Shown one piece after another: positions 15,675-24,903 of a stretch of 32,923 nucleotides of DNA. Both the position numbers and the translations under genes were made by a program. The notes beneath the pieces were generated by a model. The model was not told the DNA's origin, did not search any database, and saw only the letters and a list, made by a program, of their open reading frames with translations. The DNA lies in contig NZ_MDGL01000146.1 of assembly GCF_002742265.1 (NCBI RefSeq), positions 1 through 32,923 of the forward strand, written 5' to 3'. The stretch comes from Maribacter sp. 4G9 (lineage in GTDB: Bacteria > Bacteroidota > Bacteroidia > Flavobacteriales > Flavobacteriaceae). Numbering within the stretch: position 1 is the first letter of the stretch; every line of letters begins with the position of its first letter.

Positions 15675-16130
15675 TTAGGAGACTGCCTCTTCATATGTTT
15701 TGGCATTGTTCAATGCTTCCTTAATCTCGTTTCTATGCTTTTTCAGCATATTTTCGGTGGAAGGAGCAAGTGCCATGTCATCGTCGTTTATGATTTCATT
15801 GTACTCTTCCAAACTTGCTTTTTCCCCTCTTTCAACTTCCTCCAATATCCTTTCGGTATCATCGCTGGTGAAAGTAGTAGTGAAATTCATCCAAGTTCTG
15901 TGTAAGTCTCCTTTGATGCTTCCGCCTTTTTCTGGCAATTCGCCAAAGGTCTGTATTTCCTTTTTGAGCTCATGGCCAAAATTGTAGCGCTGTTGCACTT
16001 TATCGGCCAAGAATTTCTTTACGGTTGGATTGTCCACCTTATCTTGTGCCAATTTATAGCCTTTCTCGGCATCATATGTTCTAGTTAATAAATTGTTTAA
16101 TCTATTTGAAATTTTTTCTGAATACTTCAT
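15675..16130 (-). CDS. DUF2383 / PA2169-family four-helix-bundle protein
   Basis: This protein of about 151 residues matches the ferritin-like PA2169/DUF2383 family. It contains T-Y-D-A-E-K-G-Y near residues 17-24, then R-Y-N-F-G-H-E-L-K, G-S-I-K-G-D-L-H-R-T-W and R-G-E-K-A-S-L-E-E-Y. Acid and His residues sit at positions that could bind metal. Members are often stress-induced, but their biochemical role is not established. I start at the ATG at 16130 (M-K-Y-S-E-K) because homologues begin about there; another in-frame ATG lies at 16145 and would add five residues. The gene stands alone. An inverted repeat (TTACTGT/ACAGTAA, 16161-16200) lies just upstream. Confidence 0.8.
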   Translation of the reverse strand: MKYSEKISNRLNNLLTRTYDAEKGYKLAQDKVDNPTVKKFLADKVQQRYNFGHELKKEIQTFGELPEKGGSIKGDLHRTWMNFTTTFTSDDTERILEEVERGEKASLEEYNEIINDDDMALAPSTENMLKKHRNEIKEALNNAKTYEEAVS

Positions 16131-16160
16131 AATGTCTCTTATCATTTAAATTTACGCTCG

Positions 16161-16200
16161 TTACTGTCTTTCAATAACTACTCTGTATAAGTTACAGTAA
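16161..16200. repeat. Inverted repeat TTACTGT/ACAGTAA upstream of the DUF2383 gene
   Basis: TTACTGT (16161-16167) and ACAGTAA (16194-16200) are exact reverse complements separated by 26 bp, 30-70 bp before the gene start. It may be an operator; no TAnnTTTG promoter was seen for this gene. Confidence 0.3.
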
Positions 16201-16308
16201 TATCTCGGAAACCCAAGTATTTAAAGGGGTTTAGCATAGGTTTAACTTGTTTTTGGCCAGTATCTTAATGCATTTAACATCCTGGAATTGATTTTTCAGG
16301 TTTAATCG

Positions 16309-16339
16309 TTGTCAAATCAAACTAATTAAATTACATTTG
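16309..16339 (+). promoter_or_regulatory. Promoter of rpsP-rimM
   Basis: TTG (16309-16311), a 20-bp spacer and TACATTTG (16332-16339) match the Bacteroidetes housekeeping promoter consensus. Transcription should begin near 16346, leaving a leader of about 60 nt. Confidence 0.75.
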
Positions 16340-16405
16340 CAGCCCTTTTTCAAGGATAAATAGAATTAATAACCAAGGGTCGGGCACCCTACAAATTAAT
16401 GTGAT

Positions 16406-16990
16406 ATGCCAGTTAAGATTAGATTACAGAGACACGGTAAGAAAGGTAAACCATTTTATTGGGTGGTTGCCGCCGATTCAAGAGCGAAAAGAGATGGTAA
16501 ATTCTTGGAAAAATTAGGAATCTACAATCCTAATACCAATCCGGCTACCATAGAGTTGAATGTGGATAGTTCCGTAAAGTGGTTGCAGAACGGTGCACAG
16601 CCAACAGATACTGCAAAAGCGATCCTTTCTTATAAAGGAGTACTTTTAAAGAGGCACTTGTTAGGTGGTGTTGCCAAGGGAGCCTTGACCGAAGAGCAAG
16701 TAGAGGAGAAATTCAATGCTTGGGTAGCAGAGAAGGAATCTGCAATCGATGCCAAAAAAGGCGGTTTGGACAAAGCAAAAGAAGAGGCCAAGGCAAAAGC
16801 ATTGGCTGCTGAAAAAGAAATAAGCGAAAAGAGAGCTGCTGAAGCTGCGGCTGCAGAACTTCCTGAAACCCCTGAAGGTGAAAGTGCAGAGGAAGAGGTA
16901 GAGGCTGTTGAGGAAGCTTCCGAGGTTCCAGAAGAGGCACCTGCCGCTCCTGAAATGAAAGAGGAGGAAGCTCCTAAAGAAGGAGAATAG
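16406..16990 (+). CDS. rpsP: 30S ribosomal protein S16 with extended acidic tail
   Basis: Residues 1-80 are canonical S16: M-P-V-K-I-R-L-Q-R-H-G-K-K at the start, Y-W-V-V-A-A-D-S-R and F-L-E-K-L-G-I-Y-N-P. S16 binds 16S rRNA and is needed for assembly of the small subunit. The protein is 194 residues against about 80-90 in most bacteria. The extra C-terminus (from about 110) is rich in Ala, Glu and Lys, probably helical and then disordered. Extended S16 tails are usual in Bacteroidetes. It begins the operon with rimM, which follows after 11 bp. Confidence 0.96.
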   Translation: MPVKIRLQRHGKKGKPFYWVVAADSRAKRDGKFLEKLGIYNPNTNPATIELNVDSSVKWLQNGAQPTDTAKAILSYKGVLLKRHLLGGVAKGALTEEQVEEKFNAWVAEKESAIDAKKGGLDKAKEEAKAKALAAEKEISEKRAAEAAAAELPETPEGESAEEEVEAVEEASEVPEEAPAAPEMKEEEAPKEGE

Positions 16991-17001
16991 TATTTGCAAC
17001 G

Positions 17002-17529
17002 ATGCGAAAGGAAGATTGTTTCTACCTAGGCAAGATCGTTTCAAAATATAGTTTTAAAGGTGAGGTACTGGTAAAGCTGGATACCGATGACCCGGAGATA
17101 TACGAAAATATGGAATCAGTATTTGTTTCGTTGGGAAACAATCTGGTTCCATTTTTTATTCAGCGCTGTAGGCTACATAAATCCAACCTACTTCGAATAG
17201 ACTTTGAGGAAGTAAAGAACGAATCCGATGCAGATCGAATCATGAGATGCGATCTTTACCTACCCTTGACCATGCTGCCTAAACTTACCGGCAACAAATT
17301 CTACTACCATGAAGTCATTGGTTTCTCCGTTTTGGATGATGTCCATGGGAATATCGGAGTAATCGAAGGTGTAAACGATACTACTTCCCAAGCACTCTTC
17401 GAAATTAAAAAAGGGGATAAGCAACTGTTAATCCCCATCAATGATGAAATTATCACTAAAGTAGATAGGGAAAATAAAATTATTCAAGTAGCTACCCCAG
17501 AAGGCTTGGTAGACCTTTACCTTTCTTAA
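17002..17529 (+). CDS. rimM: Ribosome maturation factor RimM
   Basis: This 175-residue protein has the two-domain RimM layout. The N-terminal beta-barrel contains Y-L-G-K-I-V-S-K-Y-S-F-K-G-E-V (residues 7-21). The C-terminal PRC-barrel contains F-Y-Y-H-E-V-I-G-F and L-I-P-I-N-D-E-I-I. RimM assists late assembly of the 30S head and binds S19. Its gene follows rpsP, as in many bacteria. The TAA stop (17527-17529) overlaps the stop of the convergent epimerase gene (17526-17528), so the two transcripts meet with no room for a terminator. Confidence 0.95.
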   Translation: MRKEDCFYLGKIVSKYSFKGEVLVKLDTDDPEIYENMESVFVSLGNNLVPFFIQRCRLHKSNLLRIDFEEVKNESDADRIMRCDLYLPLTMLPKLTGNKFYYHEVIGFSVLDDVHGNIGVIEGVNDTTSQALFEIKKGDKQLLIPINDEIITKVDRENKIIQVATPEGLVDLYLS

Positions 17530-18569
17530 CCTTCCAATGCTTTTTTGGCAAATGCCAAGCATTTTTTCACTTCCGCAATGGCATCGGAACCTTCGGGAAT
17601 TTCATATTCCAATTCTATTGTGGCCGGAAAGGAATATCCATTATCGCGCATCAATTGAAGTGCCTCTGCCAGGGGAGTATCTCCCTCGCCCCACACGACA
17701 TTGCCTTGGCCATGTTCCGGCGTTTGTCTATCCTTTACATGCATACTCTTAATATGATCATGTTTTTCCTTCATAATTTCAAGCGGGGCTTCATTACCTG
17801 CTGCTACAAAATGACCTAAATCCAAATTGAGCGCATTGTATTTTGACTGTTCCAAAGCGGTGTCCCAAAAAGTTGGTGTTTGTTGGGTGTGTCCGTGATA
17901 GGCAACATAGATATCATGTTTCGCGGCCATTTCCCCTAATTTTTTCGTGTGCTCGTCATCACTTGGGTGTTCCAGGGTCACATGGGATGCCCCTAGGGCC
18001 TTTGCGGCCTTGAACCCATAGTTTATTTCTTCATCGGTATTGTCTTTGCCAAAGGCATTGGGCTTGAATGCATAGATAGTTACCCCGGCATCATTATACA
18101 TTTTCTTAAGTTCCTTGAACTTATCCATGGAAACCTTTGCACGCCACTGGGCTACTTCGACGTTATATGCTTCCATGGCCATTTGCATTTCGCTCAATTT
18201 TTTTTCATCGGCTTCGGAGAGGGTACCTTCACGTTTGGAGCGCATTAATCCCCAAAGTGTACGTCTATCGAAGGAGCTCTCTGGTTTGCCGGCAAAGGAT
18301 TCAGCTGGATCTCCCATTAATTCAATTGCATTAATGCCTGAATCCAATACATATTGCAGCGTAGCTTCAGCACCTTGGTCAGGCATACTTCTAAAGGAAT
18401 ACGTAATTACCCCAATTTGCACCCCTTTTATTTTAGAGTTTGGGACAGGTGAATTCAGCAACCTATTTCTGCCAAAAATATTTGGGCCTACAAATGTTGT
18501 CCCAATGGCTAAAGCTGCTGAACTCGATATGAAGTTTCTTCTTGAAACTATGTTTTTTTTGTTATTCAT
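17526..18569 (-). CDS. Tat-exported sugar phosphate isomerase/epimerase-like TIM-barrel protein
   Basis: This protein of about 347 residues belongs to the xylose isomerase-like TIM-barrel family (PF01261). A twin-arginine signal is present near the start (S-R-R-N-F-I-S-S-S-A-A-L-A-I-G), so it is folded with its metal and exported. Likely metal-site segments are L-E-H-P-S-D-D-E, A-Y-H-G-H-T, N-L-D-L-G-H-F and I-E-L-E-Y-E-I-P. Its substrate is unknown; sugar isomerisation or epimerisation is inferred. I chose the ATG at 18569, which overlaps the TGA of the upstream gene as ATGA; the longer frame to 18620 would lie inside that gene and bury the signal. Translational coupling ties it to the heme lipoprotein. 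Confidence 0.85.
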   Translation of the reverse strand: MNNKKNIVSRRNFISSSAALAIGTTFVGPNIFGRNRLLNSPVPNSKIKGVQIGVITYSFRSMPDQGAEATLQYVLDSGINAIELMGDPAESFAGKPESSFDRRTLWGLMRSKREGTLSEADEKKLSEMQMAMEAYNVEVAQWRAKVSMDKFKELKKMYNDAGVTIYAFKPNAFGKDNTDEEINYGFKAAKALGASHVTLEHPSDDEHTKKLGEMAAKHDIYVAYHGHTQQTPTFWDTALEQSKYNALNLDLGHFVAAGNEAPLEIMKEKHDHIKSMHVKDRQTPEHGQGNVVWGEGDTPLAEALQLMRDNGYSFPATIELEYEIPEGSDAIAEVKKCLAFAKKALEG

Positions 18570-21394
18570 AATACAGGTTTTTTTGATGCTCCATAAATCT
18601 TCATTTGTCTCATGGACCATGGTATTTCACGGTCCTCTTGCGGACCAAAGTTTTTCGTTAAGCTCATGCGAATAAATTTGGCCTCAACGGGGTCGAAAAT
18701 CAGGGAAACATCTGCCTGTTCTCCTTCACCTTTTTCAATTTCTTTCCATGAACTTCCATCCATGGAGCTTTCTAATCTATAGCCACGCGGAAAGGTGTGA
18801 AGTGGCGGTGGCGATCCGGGACGCCAACCCCTAGAAATGGGGGTTGCGTTAAAGTGAATTTCGGAGACGCTCATAGGTTCCGGAAACACTATTTGAAACC
18901 ACATGCCCTCTTCCTGATTGCCTCCAGTACTCCATCCCTCAAAATTAAATGCACTGGTAGGGGAGGCCCTGCCACCAATTCGTGTGGGTACGGAATGGCT
19001 TGCCGTAATGGTCCAATCTTCGCTTGGCACCAAAATTTGCGGAACGGATGTCATCAACTCATCATATACATAAGGCGCTTTGCGCTCCTCTGTTTTAGTC
19101 CTAACGGTATGGACATCCTCGGCCGATACCAAGGTGGCTTCATTGGATAAATTGGTCCGTATATAGGATACGATGGACGCAATCCAATCATCGGATTGTT
19201 CTTTGTTGCCCACCATAATACCTGCGGGATACGTTTTCCCATCCAATGGTCCTTCCAGTCCGTGCATCACCGTTTTAATAACATATTCCGGGTGCGATTG
19301 TACCCGGGTAGAACCGCTCAAGGCCGGTGCCATGACCAAACCATCTCCAACCGGTGTTCCAGTGCCATCGTTTCCATGACATTGTACACAGAGTTCGTTG
19401 AAGATAACCTTTCCTTTTTCCAAGCTGCTCTTTTGGGCTTCGGTAAGCTGATTATTGCCAACTTCCCACCAATTTTTGACTTCTTTTGGTTCTAATATCT
19501 GTGTACCAATTGTTTGTATTCCTTTGGCCGAATTCGACTTGAGTAATTTTTTGAGGGCAACGTCGAAGGATGGGACTTCAAGAATGTGTGCCGACAAAAC
19601 GGCCTGTAAGGCCACATCCACATTTTTATCCTCAAGTAGTTTTAAATAATCCCCTCCAAGTGATTTTTTACCCGACTTATATAATGTCTCCCCTGCACGC
19701 ATGGCCTGAATACGCATTCTGGGATTGGAGTCGTCCATCAATTTTTCAACCAATTTCTCTTTCAACGAACCCAGACCCTCCAAGCACCACAAAGCATGGA
19801 AACGAGCCAATGTATTATCGCTGTTATTAACCATGGCTTCAAGTTCTGGAACGATACTTCTATCCTGTGACAACACGATCAATTGTTGTGCCTTGTCCCG
19901 CCACCAACCATTTGGGTGTTCCAAGTGCTTTACAAGTTGGGCCGGTGTTTCATTGAGCATATTCGGTTTGGTCTTGTCCCGTTCTTTGCTATCATGCGTA
20001 ATACGCCAGATTCGGCCAAGTCCAACGACTTTATCCAGTTGATACTGCTCAATTTTTGCACGAAGATACGTGCCTTTTTGCGCCCAATTACCCTCTTGTA
20101 TGATGCCATGGTACATATCGGTAATATACATGGTGCCATCTGGTGCGGTCGTCATATCTACTGGACGGAACAAGGGATCCGTAGATCTCAAAAACTCCGA
20201 CTGTTGATCTTGAAATACATTGTGCAAGGTCGTTATGCCTTCATTGACAACAGGATTTACCTGACGCACGATACGGGCTACAGGTTCCCCATAGAATAAC
20301 TGTCCGTACAGGTCTTTTGGCAATCGGTCACCCCTGTATATATCGTTTCCAGCAGCTCCGGTAACCCGTTTGGGTCCTCCGTTATTTTCTGGAACCCGGT
20401 CCATACCTTCTTGCAGGTCGCCTATCAAAACAGGTGCGCCCCATGGTTCTTCAAAAGCTTCGGCATAATTGTCAGTATCCTCATAATCAAAATTACCATA
20501 ATGTACGGGTTGTTGAAATTGGGATGGTAGGCCACTCGCGCCTCCCAAAAACCAAACCTTTCCATCATCATCGTGTGTTACGCCCCATTGTGCACGGTTA
20601 TACCCCGTATTCTCACGAATGACCCCTGTTGGAGTTTCCCGTACCCTAAAGGCGTTATATGTACTGTAGAGCCAATTGTCCATATTGTAATACATAAAGG
20701 CCTGTTGGTGTTCCACATTACCAGATCGTCCATAATTGGTAGTGAATAGCTCTTTTTTATCAGCTTTGCCGTCACCATCGGTATCGGTGAACTTATACAC
20801 ATTGTCCTCATCGGAATTCATGGTCAGTACGGCATCCTTCCTGTAGGGTAGTACGAAACGTGGAAAAATAAGACTGTCTACGAAGACCGTTCCCTTTTCA
20901 TAAACACCGTCATTATCGAGGTCCTCCCACCGTGAAATTCTACTTGTAGGTTCCAAGGTGCCGTCAGAATCGGCAGTGAGCATGTAGGTGCGTAATTCCA
21001 AAACGAACATCCTTCCGTTACCGTCAAAGGCGATGGCGGCCGGTTGTTCAATTTGGGGTTCCGTAAGGATAGGTTCAATATGATAGCCTTCTGGTAATAA
21101 AAATTTTTTGGCTTCATCTTCGGGATATAATGGAAGTACAGGGGTTTTTGGGTCTAAATCAGCTCCTTTCCAATCTTCATGCTCAGGGTCGACCCCTTCC
21201 GGTAGGGAAACAACGGGAAGCGAATCGGACATGGAAGAAATAACTTCCGCAACACTATCTTTGTCCACTTTGCTTTTTTCCGAAGAGCAACTCATTAAAC
21301 AAAGAATCGTTAGGGCCTGCAATAAAAAAACGGAGCGCAAGCCGCAATTCTTGGGGTTTTTCTTGTTTTTTAAATTCATTTTGGTGATGGTCAT
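18566..21394 (-). CDS. PVC-type heme-binding lipoprotein: beta-propeller, HEAT repeats, cytochrome c, discoidin-like domain
   Basis: This 942-residue lipoprotein has lipobox L-M-S-C (Cys36). Residues about 95-470 form the sugar dehydrogenase-like beta-propeller common in Planctomycetes/Verrucomicrobia (PVC) and marine Bacteroidetes, with calcium-like D-x-D-x-D-G at 204-209. Residues about 480-630 are helical HEAT-like repeats. A cytochrome c domain follows at about 655-748, with CVQCH at 669-673 and a likely axial Met727. The C-terminal beta domain (about 790-936) resembles F5/8 type C (discoidin) carbohydrate-binding modules. Oxidation of a carbohydrate or glycan-derived substrate, with heme c taking the electrons, is inferred. 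ATG 21394 is used; ATG 21379 is an alternative. The epimerase follows with an ATGA overlap, and a sulfatase is divergent 78 bp away. Confidence 0.85.
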   Translation of the reverse strand: MTITKMNLKNKKNPKNCGLRSVFLLQALTILCLMSCSSEKSKVDKDSVAEVISSMSDSLPVVSLPEGVDPEHEDWKGADLDPKTPVLPLYPEDEAKKFLLPEGYHIEPILTEPQIEQPAAIAFDGNGRMFVLELRTYMLTADSDGTLEPTSRISRWEDLDNDGVYEKGTVFVDSLIFPRFVLPYRKDAVLTMNSDEDNVYKFTDTDGDGKADKKELFTTNYGRSGNVEHQQAFMYYNMDNWLYSTYNAFRVRETPTGVIRENTGYNRAQWGVTHDDDGKVWFLGGASGLPSQFQQPVHYGNFDYEDTDNYAEAFEEPWGAPVLIGDLQEGMDRVPENNGGPKRVTGAAGNDIYRGDRLPKDLYGQLFYGEPVARIVRQVNPVVNEGITTLHNVFQDQQSEFLRSTDPLFRPVDMTTAPDGTMYITDMYHGIIQEGNWAQKGTYLRAKIEQYQLDKVVGLGRIWRITHDSKERDKTKPNMLNETPAQLVKHLEHPNGWWRDKAQQLIVLSQDRSIVPELEAMVNNSDNTLARFHALWCLEGLGSLKEKLVEKLMDDSNPRMRIQAMRAGETLYKSGKKSLGGDYLKLLEDKNVDVALQAVLSAHILEVPSFDVALKKLLKSNSAKGIQTIGTQILEPKEVKNWWEVGNNQLTEAQKSSLEKGKVIFNELCVQCHGNDGTGTPVGDGLVMAPALSGSTRVQSHPEYVIKTVMHGLEGPLDGKTYPAGIMVGNKEQSDDWIASIVSYIRTNLSNEATLVSAEDVHTVRTKTEERKAPYVYDELMTSVPQILVPSEDWTITASHSVPTRIGGRASPTSAFNFEGWSTGGNQEEGMWFQIVFPEPMSVSEIHFNATPISRGWRPGSPPPLHTFPRGYRLESSMDGSSWKEIEKGEGEQADVSLIFDPVEAKFIRMSLTKNFGPQEDREIPWSMRQMKIYGASKKPVL

Positions 21395-21472
21395 TCTGGA
21401 TATACGTTCGGAAATTAACTATATTCATGGCATCTAACAAGGATTTTAACGCTGTGTTTTTAAAAAGTGTCA

Positions 21473-22915
21473 ATGAAACATTTAAATTTTAATGGAATCG
21501 TTTTATTTATCCCGCTTTTAATACTGTCTTGCAAAGAAACCCAGGTAGAAACTACATCGGAAAAAATTCGACCGCCCAATGTCGTTTTGATCTTTACGGA
21601 CGACCAGGGCTATAATGATGTCGGGGTTTTTGGGGCTGATGATATTCATACCCCTAACCTGGACCAAATGGCAAAAGAGGGATTAAAATTGACAAATTTC
21701 TATGCAGCACAGGCGGTTTGTTCTGCTTCCAGGGCGGGTATACTGACGGGATGCTATCCCAATAGGATTGGCATCCATAATGCATTGATGCCCAATAGTG
21801 AGGTTGGACTTAACCCAGAGGAAACTACTTTGGCAGAAATGCTAAAAGCAAAAGGGTATGCTACGGGAATTTTTGGTAAATGGCACTTGGGAGATGCCCC
21901 TAAATTTATGCCTAATAATCAGGGGTTTGATGAATATTTTGGAATTCCTTATTCCAACGATATGTGGCCTTTGCATCCACAGCAAGGGCCGGTATTTAAT
22001 TTTGGTCCCCTGGAACTTTATCACAATGAAAAAGTAATCGATACCCTTACCGATCAATCCAATCTGACCACGAAGATTACGGAAAGAAGTGTCGATTTTA
22101 TTAACAGTAACAAGGACAAACCATTTTTTCTATATGTTCCTCACCCACAACCCCATGTCCCTTTGTTTGTTTCTGATACCTTCAAGGGAAAATCAGATAG
22201 GGGATTGTATGGTGATGTCATTATGGAACTCGATTGGTCCGTTGGCGAAATTCTAAAAGCTCTGGATAAAAATGGCCTCACCGAAAACACGATTGTAATT
22301 TTTACATCGGATAATGGACCTTGGCTCGCCTATGGAAATCATGCTGGTAGTGCATATCCATTACGGGAAGGGAAAGGAACTGCTTGGGAAGGGGGGCAGA
22401 GAGAACCTTTTTTGATTAAATACCCAGGAAAAATCCCTGGCAATAGGGTAGTCGATACCCCGGTAATGGCCATCGATATTTTGCCGACAATTGCCGAAGC
22501 TACAGAGACCAACTTGCCCAAGAGAAAAATTGATGGTAAAAGTGCTTGGAGCCTGTTCACGGGCCAAACCGAGAATAGTCCCCAAAAGGCCTATTTCTAT
22601 TACTATCGCGTTAATGAACTTTTTGGGGTGCGCTATGGAAAATGGAAACTGTATTTTCCCCATACCTACAGAACCATGGAGGGTCAGGAACCCGGTAAGG
22701 ATGGACTTCCAGGGGATTATAAGTTGGTGGAATTAAAAGATATTGAGCTGTATGATTTGGAGGCCGATGTTGGTGAGACCACCAACGTAGCGGATGTACA
22801 TCCGGATATTATTGCCGAAATTACCGCCATGGCCGATGCTATGCGGGCCGAGTTGGGAGATAGCCTCACAGGAATGGAAGGTGCGGAAACTAGGGAACCT
22901 GGTAGGATACAATGA
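21473..22915 (+). CDS. Sulfatase (type I, formylglycine-dependent), lipoprotein
   Basis: This protein of about 480 residues belongs to the alkaline-phosphatase-superfamily sulfatases. Numbering is from a GTG two codons upstream. The metal-site start is I-F-T-D-D-Q-G (Asp45, Asp46). The signature C-S-A-S-R is at 85-89, where Cys85 must be converted to formylglycine. G-K-W-H-L-G and the later S-D-N-G-P segment complete the active site. The signal ends in the lipobox L-I-L-S-C, so it is membrane-anchored, in the periplasm or at the surface. I start at ATG 21473; the GTG at 21467 would add only two residues before a normal signal. The substrate is unknown, but marine relatives remove sulfate from algal glycans. 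No maturase is in the window. Its stop overlaps the next gene (ATGA). Confidence 0.92.
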   Translation: MKHLNFNGIVLFIPLLILSCKETQVETTSEKIRPPNVVLIFTDDQGYNDVGVFGADDIHTPNLDQMAKEGLKLTNFYAAQAVCSASRAGILTGCYPNRIGIHNALMPNSEVGLNPEETTLAEMLKAKGYATGIFGKWHLGDAPKFMPNNQGFDEYFGIPYSNDMWPLHPQQGPVFNFGPLELYHNEKVIDTLTDQSNLTTKITERSVDFINSNKDKPFFLYVPHPQPHVPLFVSDTFKGKSDRGLYGDVIMELDWSVGEILKALDKNGLTENTIVIFTSDNGPWLAYGNHAGSAYPLREGKGTAWEGGQREPFLIKYPGKIPGNRVVDTPVMAIDILPTIAEATETNLPKRKIDGKSAWSLFTGQTENSPQKAYFYYYRVNELFGVRYGKWKLYFPHTYRTMEGQEPGKDGLPGDYKLVELKDIELYDLEADVGETTNVADVHPDIIAEITAMADAMRAELGDSLTGMEGAETREPGRIQ

Positions 22916-23625
22916 ATAAGCCGTTTAGATTCAAACAATTTGTGGTACAGCAGGATAGGTGTGCCATGAAAATTGGAACGGATGGCGTACTTCTTGGTGC
23001 ATGGTCAGGCTTGGAGCATACGCCAGAATCGATTTTGGATATTGGGGCGGGAACGGGAATTATTTCCCTAATGTTGGCACAACGGTTTAATGCGTTTACA
23101 ATCGATGCGCTGGAAATTGATGAAAATGCCTACGAACAATGTGTGGATAATTTTGAAGCTTCCCCTTGGGGCGACCGACTCTATTGCTACCACGCGGGTT
23201 GGGACGAGTTTGTAGATGAAGTGGACGAGGTGTATGATCTCATAGTTAGTAATCCGCCATTTTACAGTGAAAAAGTAGCGAGTGGGGACTCCGCTAGGGA
23301 CTTGGCGCGCCAGAACGATACGTTGCCTTTTACGGAATTGGTGAAAGGTGTCTCCAAATTATTGTCCGATCCGGGTCGGTTTTCGGTCATAATTCCCTAC
23401 AAGGAAGCGAAGGATTTTATCAATTTGGCGAATGCCGAAGCTCTATATGCTTTGAGAATTTGTCATATAAAGGGTCATGAAGATGCCCCTTTCAAAAGAA
23501 GTTTGATCGAATTTTCAAGAACAAAGGCCGATACAAAAGTTGAAGTTTTGATTATAGAAAAGGAAAGGCATATGTATACCAACGAATATATTGCACTGAC
23601 CAAAGACTTTTATCTAAAAATGTAA
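22912..23625 (+). CDS. trmN6: tRNA1(Val) adenine-37 N6-methyltransferase
   Basis: This 237-residue class I SAM-dependent methyltransferase belongs to the YfiC/TrmN6 family. The SAM-binding motif D-I-G-A-G-T-G is at 43-49, the acidic end of strand 2 is at L-E-I-D (67-70), and the amino-methylase motif N-P-P-F is at 114-117. The N-terminal F-R-F-K-Q-F-V-V-Q-Q-D-R-C-A-M-K-I-G-T-D-G is typical of this family. It methylates A37 of tRNA-Val in E. coli. The ATG overlaps the sulfatase TGA. The overlap looks positional rather than functional, since tRNA modification has no evident link with glycan desulfation. Confidence 0.88.
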   Translation: MNKPFRFKQFVVQQDRCAMKIGTDGVLLGAWSGLEHTPESILDIGAGTGIISLMLAQRFNAFTIDALEIDENAYEQCVDNFEASPWGDRLYCYHAGWDEFVDEVDEVYDLIVSNPPFYSEKVASGDSARDLARQNDTLPFTELVKGVSKLLSDPGRFSVIIPYKEAKDFINLANAEALYALRICHIKGHEDAPFKRSLIEFSRTKADTKVEVLIIEKERHMYTNEYIALTKDFYLKM

Positions 23626-23675
23626 CTTATTGTTTTGGCAATGTTATATTTTTACTGCACTTATAAGTTGTATGT

Positions 23676-24854
23676 ATGAAACCTGATTTATTCGAAGCAC
23701 CCGACTATTATAATTTGGACGACTTATTTTCCGAAGAACATAAATTGGTACGCGATGCTGCCAGGCAATGGGTAAAAAGGGATATTTCGCCCATTATAGA
23801 AGAATACGCCCAAAAGGCCAAGTTTCCCAATCAGATTATCAGTGGATTGGCCGAGATTGGGGCCTATGGTCCCTATATTCCCGAAGAGTACGGAGGCGCA
23901 GGACTTGACCAAATCAGTTATGGGCTTATCATGCAGGAAATAGAACGCGGGGATAGTGGTGTGCGTTCCACGGCATCCGTTCAATCCTCCTTGGTGATGT
24001 ATCCCATTTATACCTATGGCACCGAAGAGCAACGTAAAAAATATTTGCCCAAACTGGCCAGTGGTGAAATGATGGGCTGTTTCGGGCTTACGGAACCCAA
24101 TCACGGTTCCAACCCCGGGGGTATGGAAACCAAGTTCAAGGATATGGGCGATCATTATTTGCTGAACGGGGCAAAATTGTGGATTTCAAATTCGCCCTTC
24201 GCCGATATCGCCGTGGTTTGGGCCAAGAATGAGGAAGGACGAATACACGGACTTATCGTAGAACGTGGCATGGAAGGGTTTTCTACCCCGGAAACACATA
24301 ACAAATGGTCCTTAAGGGCATCCGCAACCGGCGAACTTATTTTTGACAATGTGAAAGTGCCCAAGGAAAATTTATTGCCGAACAAATCGGGTCTTGGGGC
24401 GCCATTGGGTTGCTTGGACTCTGCTAGATATGGAATTTCTTGGGGCGCCATTGGAGCCGCTATGGACTGCTATGATACCGCCTTGCGATATGCGAAGGAA
24501 CGGATGCAATTTGGTAAGCCTATCGCCGCTTTTCAATTACAACAGAAAAAATTGGCCGAAATGATCACGGAAATCACCAAGGCGCAATTGTTGGCCTTTC
24601 GATTAGGTCAACTCAAGAATGAGGGTAGGGCCACAACGGCACAGATTTCTATGGCGAAACGGAACAACGTTGAAATGGCCATTAAGATTGCCAGGGAAGC
24701 CAGACAGGTACTGGGCGGTATGGGTATTACGGGCGATTATAGCATCATGCGCCACATGATGAACTTGGAAAGTGTAATCACCTATGAGGGAACACATGAC
24801 ATACACCTATTGATAACCGGAGCGGATATTACAGGTCACCAAGCCTTTAAATAA
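23676..24854 (+). CDS. gcdH: Acyl-CoA dehydrogenase, glutaryl-CoA dehydrogenase type
   Basis: This 392-residue flavoenzyme has the full acyl-CoA dehydrogenase fold. The N-terminal helical domain is followed by the FAD/substrate region (C-F-G-L-T-E-P-N-H-G-S-N-P at about 135-147, W-I-S-N-S at 169-173). In the C-terminal helical domain the catalytic base lies in T-Y-E-G-T-H-D-I-H (Glu371). Arg97 in G-V-R-S matches the arginine that glutaryl-CoA dehydrogenases use to bind the gamma-carboxylate. The enzyme oxidises and decarboxylates glutaryl-CoA to crotonyl-CoA in lysine and tryptophan breakdown. It is transcribed alone. The stop codon lies within a 9-bp inverted repeat (24852-24880). Confidence 0.88.
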   Translation: MKPDLFEAPDYYNLDDLFSEEHKLVRDAARQWVKRDISPIIEEYAQKAKFPNQIISGLAEIGAYGPYIPEEYGGAGLDQISYGLIMQEIERGDSGVRSTASVQSSLVMYPIYTYGTEEQRKKYLPKLASGEMMGCFGLTEPNHGSNPGGMETKFKDMGDHYLLNGAKLWISNSPFADIAVVWAKNEEGRIHGLIVERGMEGFSTPETHNKWSLRASATGELIFDNVKVPKENLLPNKSGLGAPLGCLDSARYGISWGAIGAAMDCYDTALRYAKERMQFGKPIAAFQLQQKKLAEMITEITKAQLLAFRLGQLKNEGRATTAQISMAKRNNVEMAIKIAREARQVLGGMGITGDYSIMRHMMNLESVITYEGTHDIHLLITGADITGHQAFK

Positions 24855-24903
24855 GATAACAAATTCCTCAGGTTATCTTAACATATCCTCAAAAATAGGG
24901 TCT

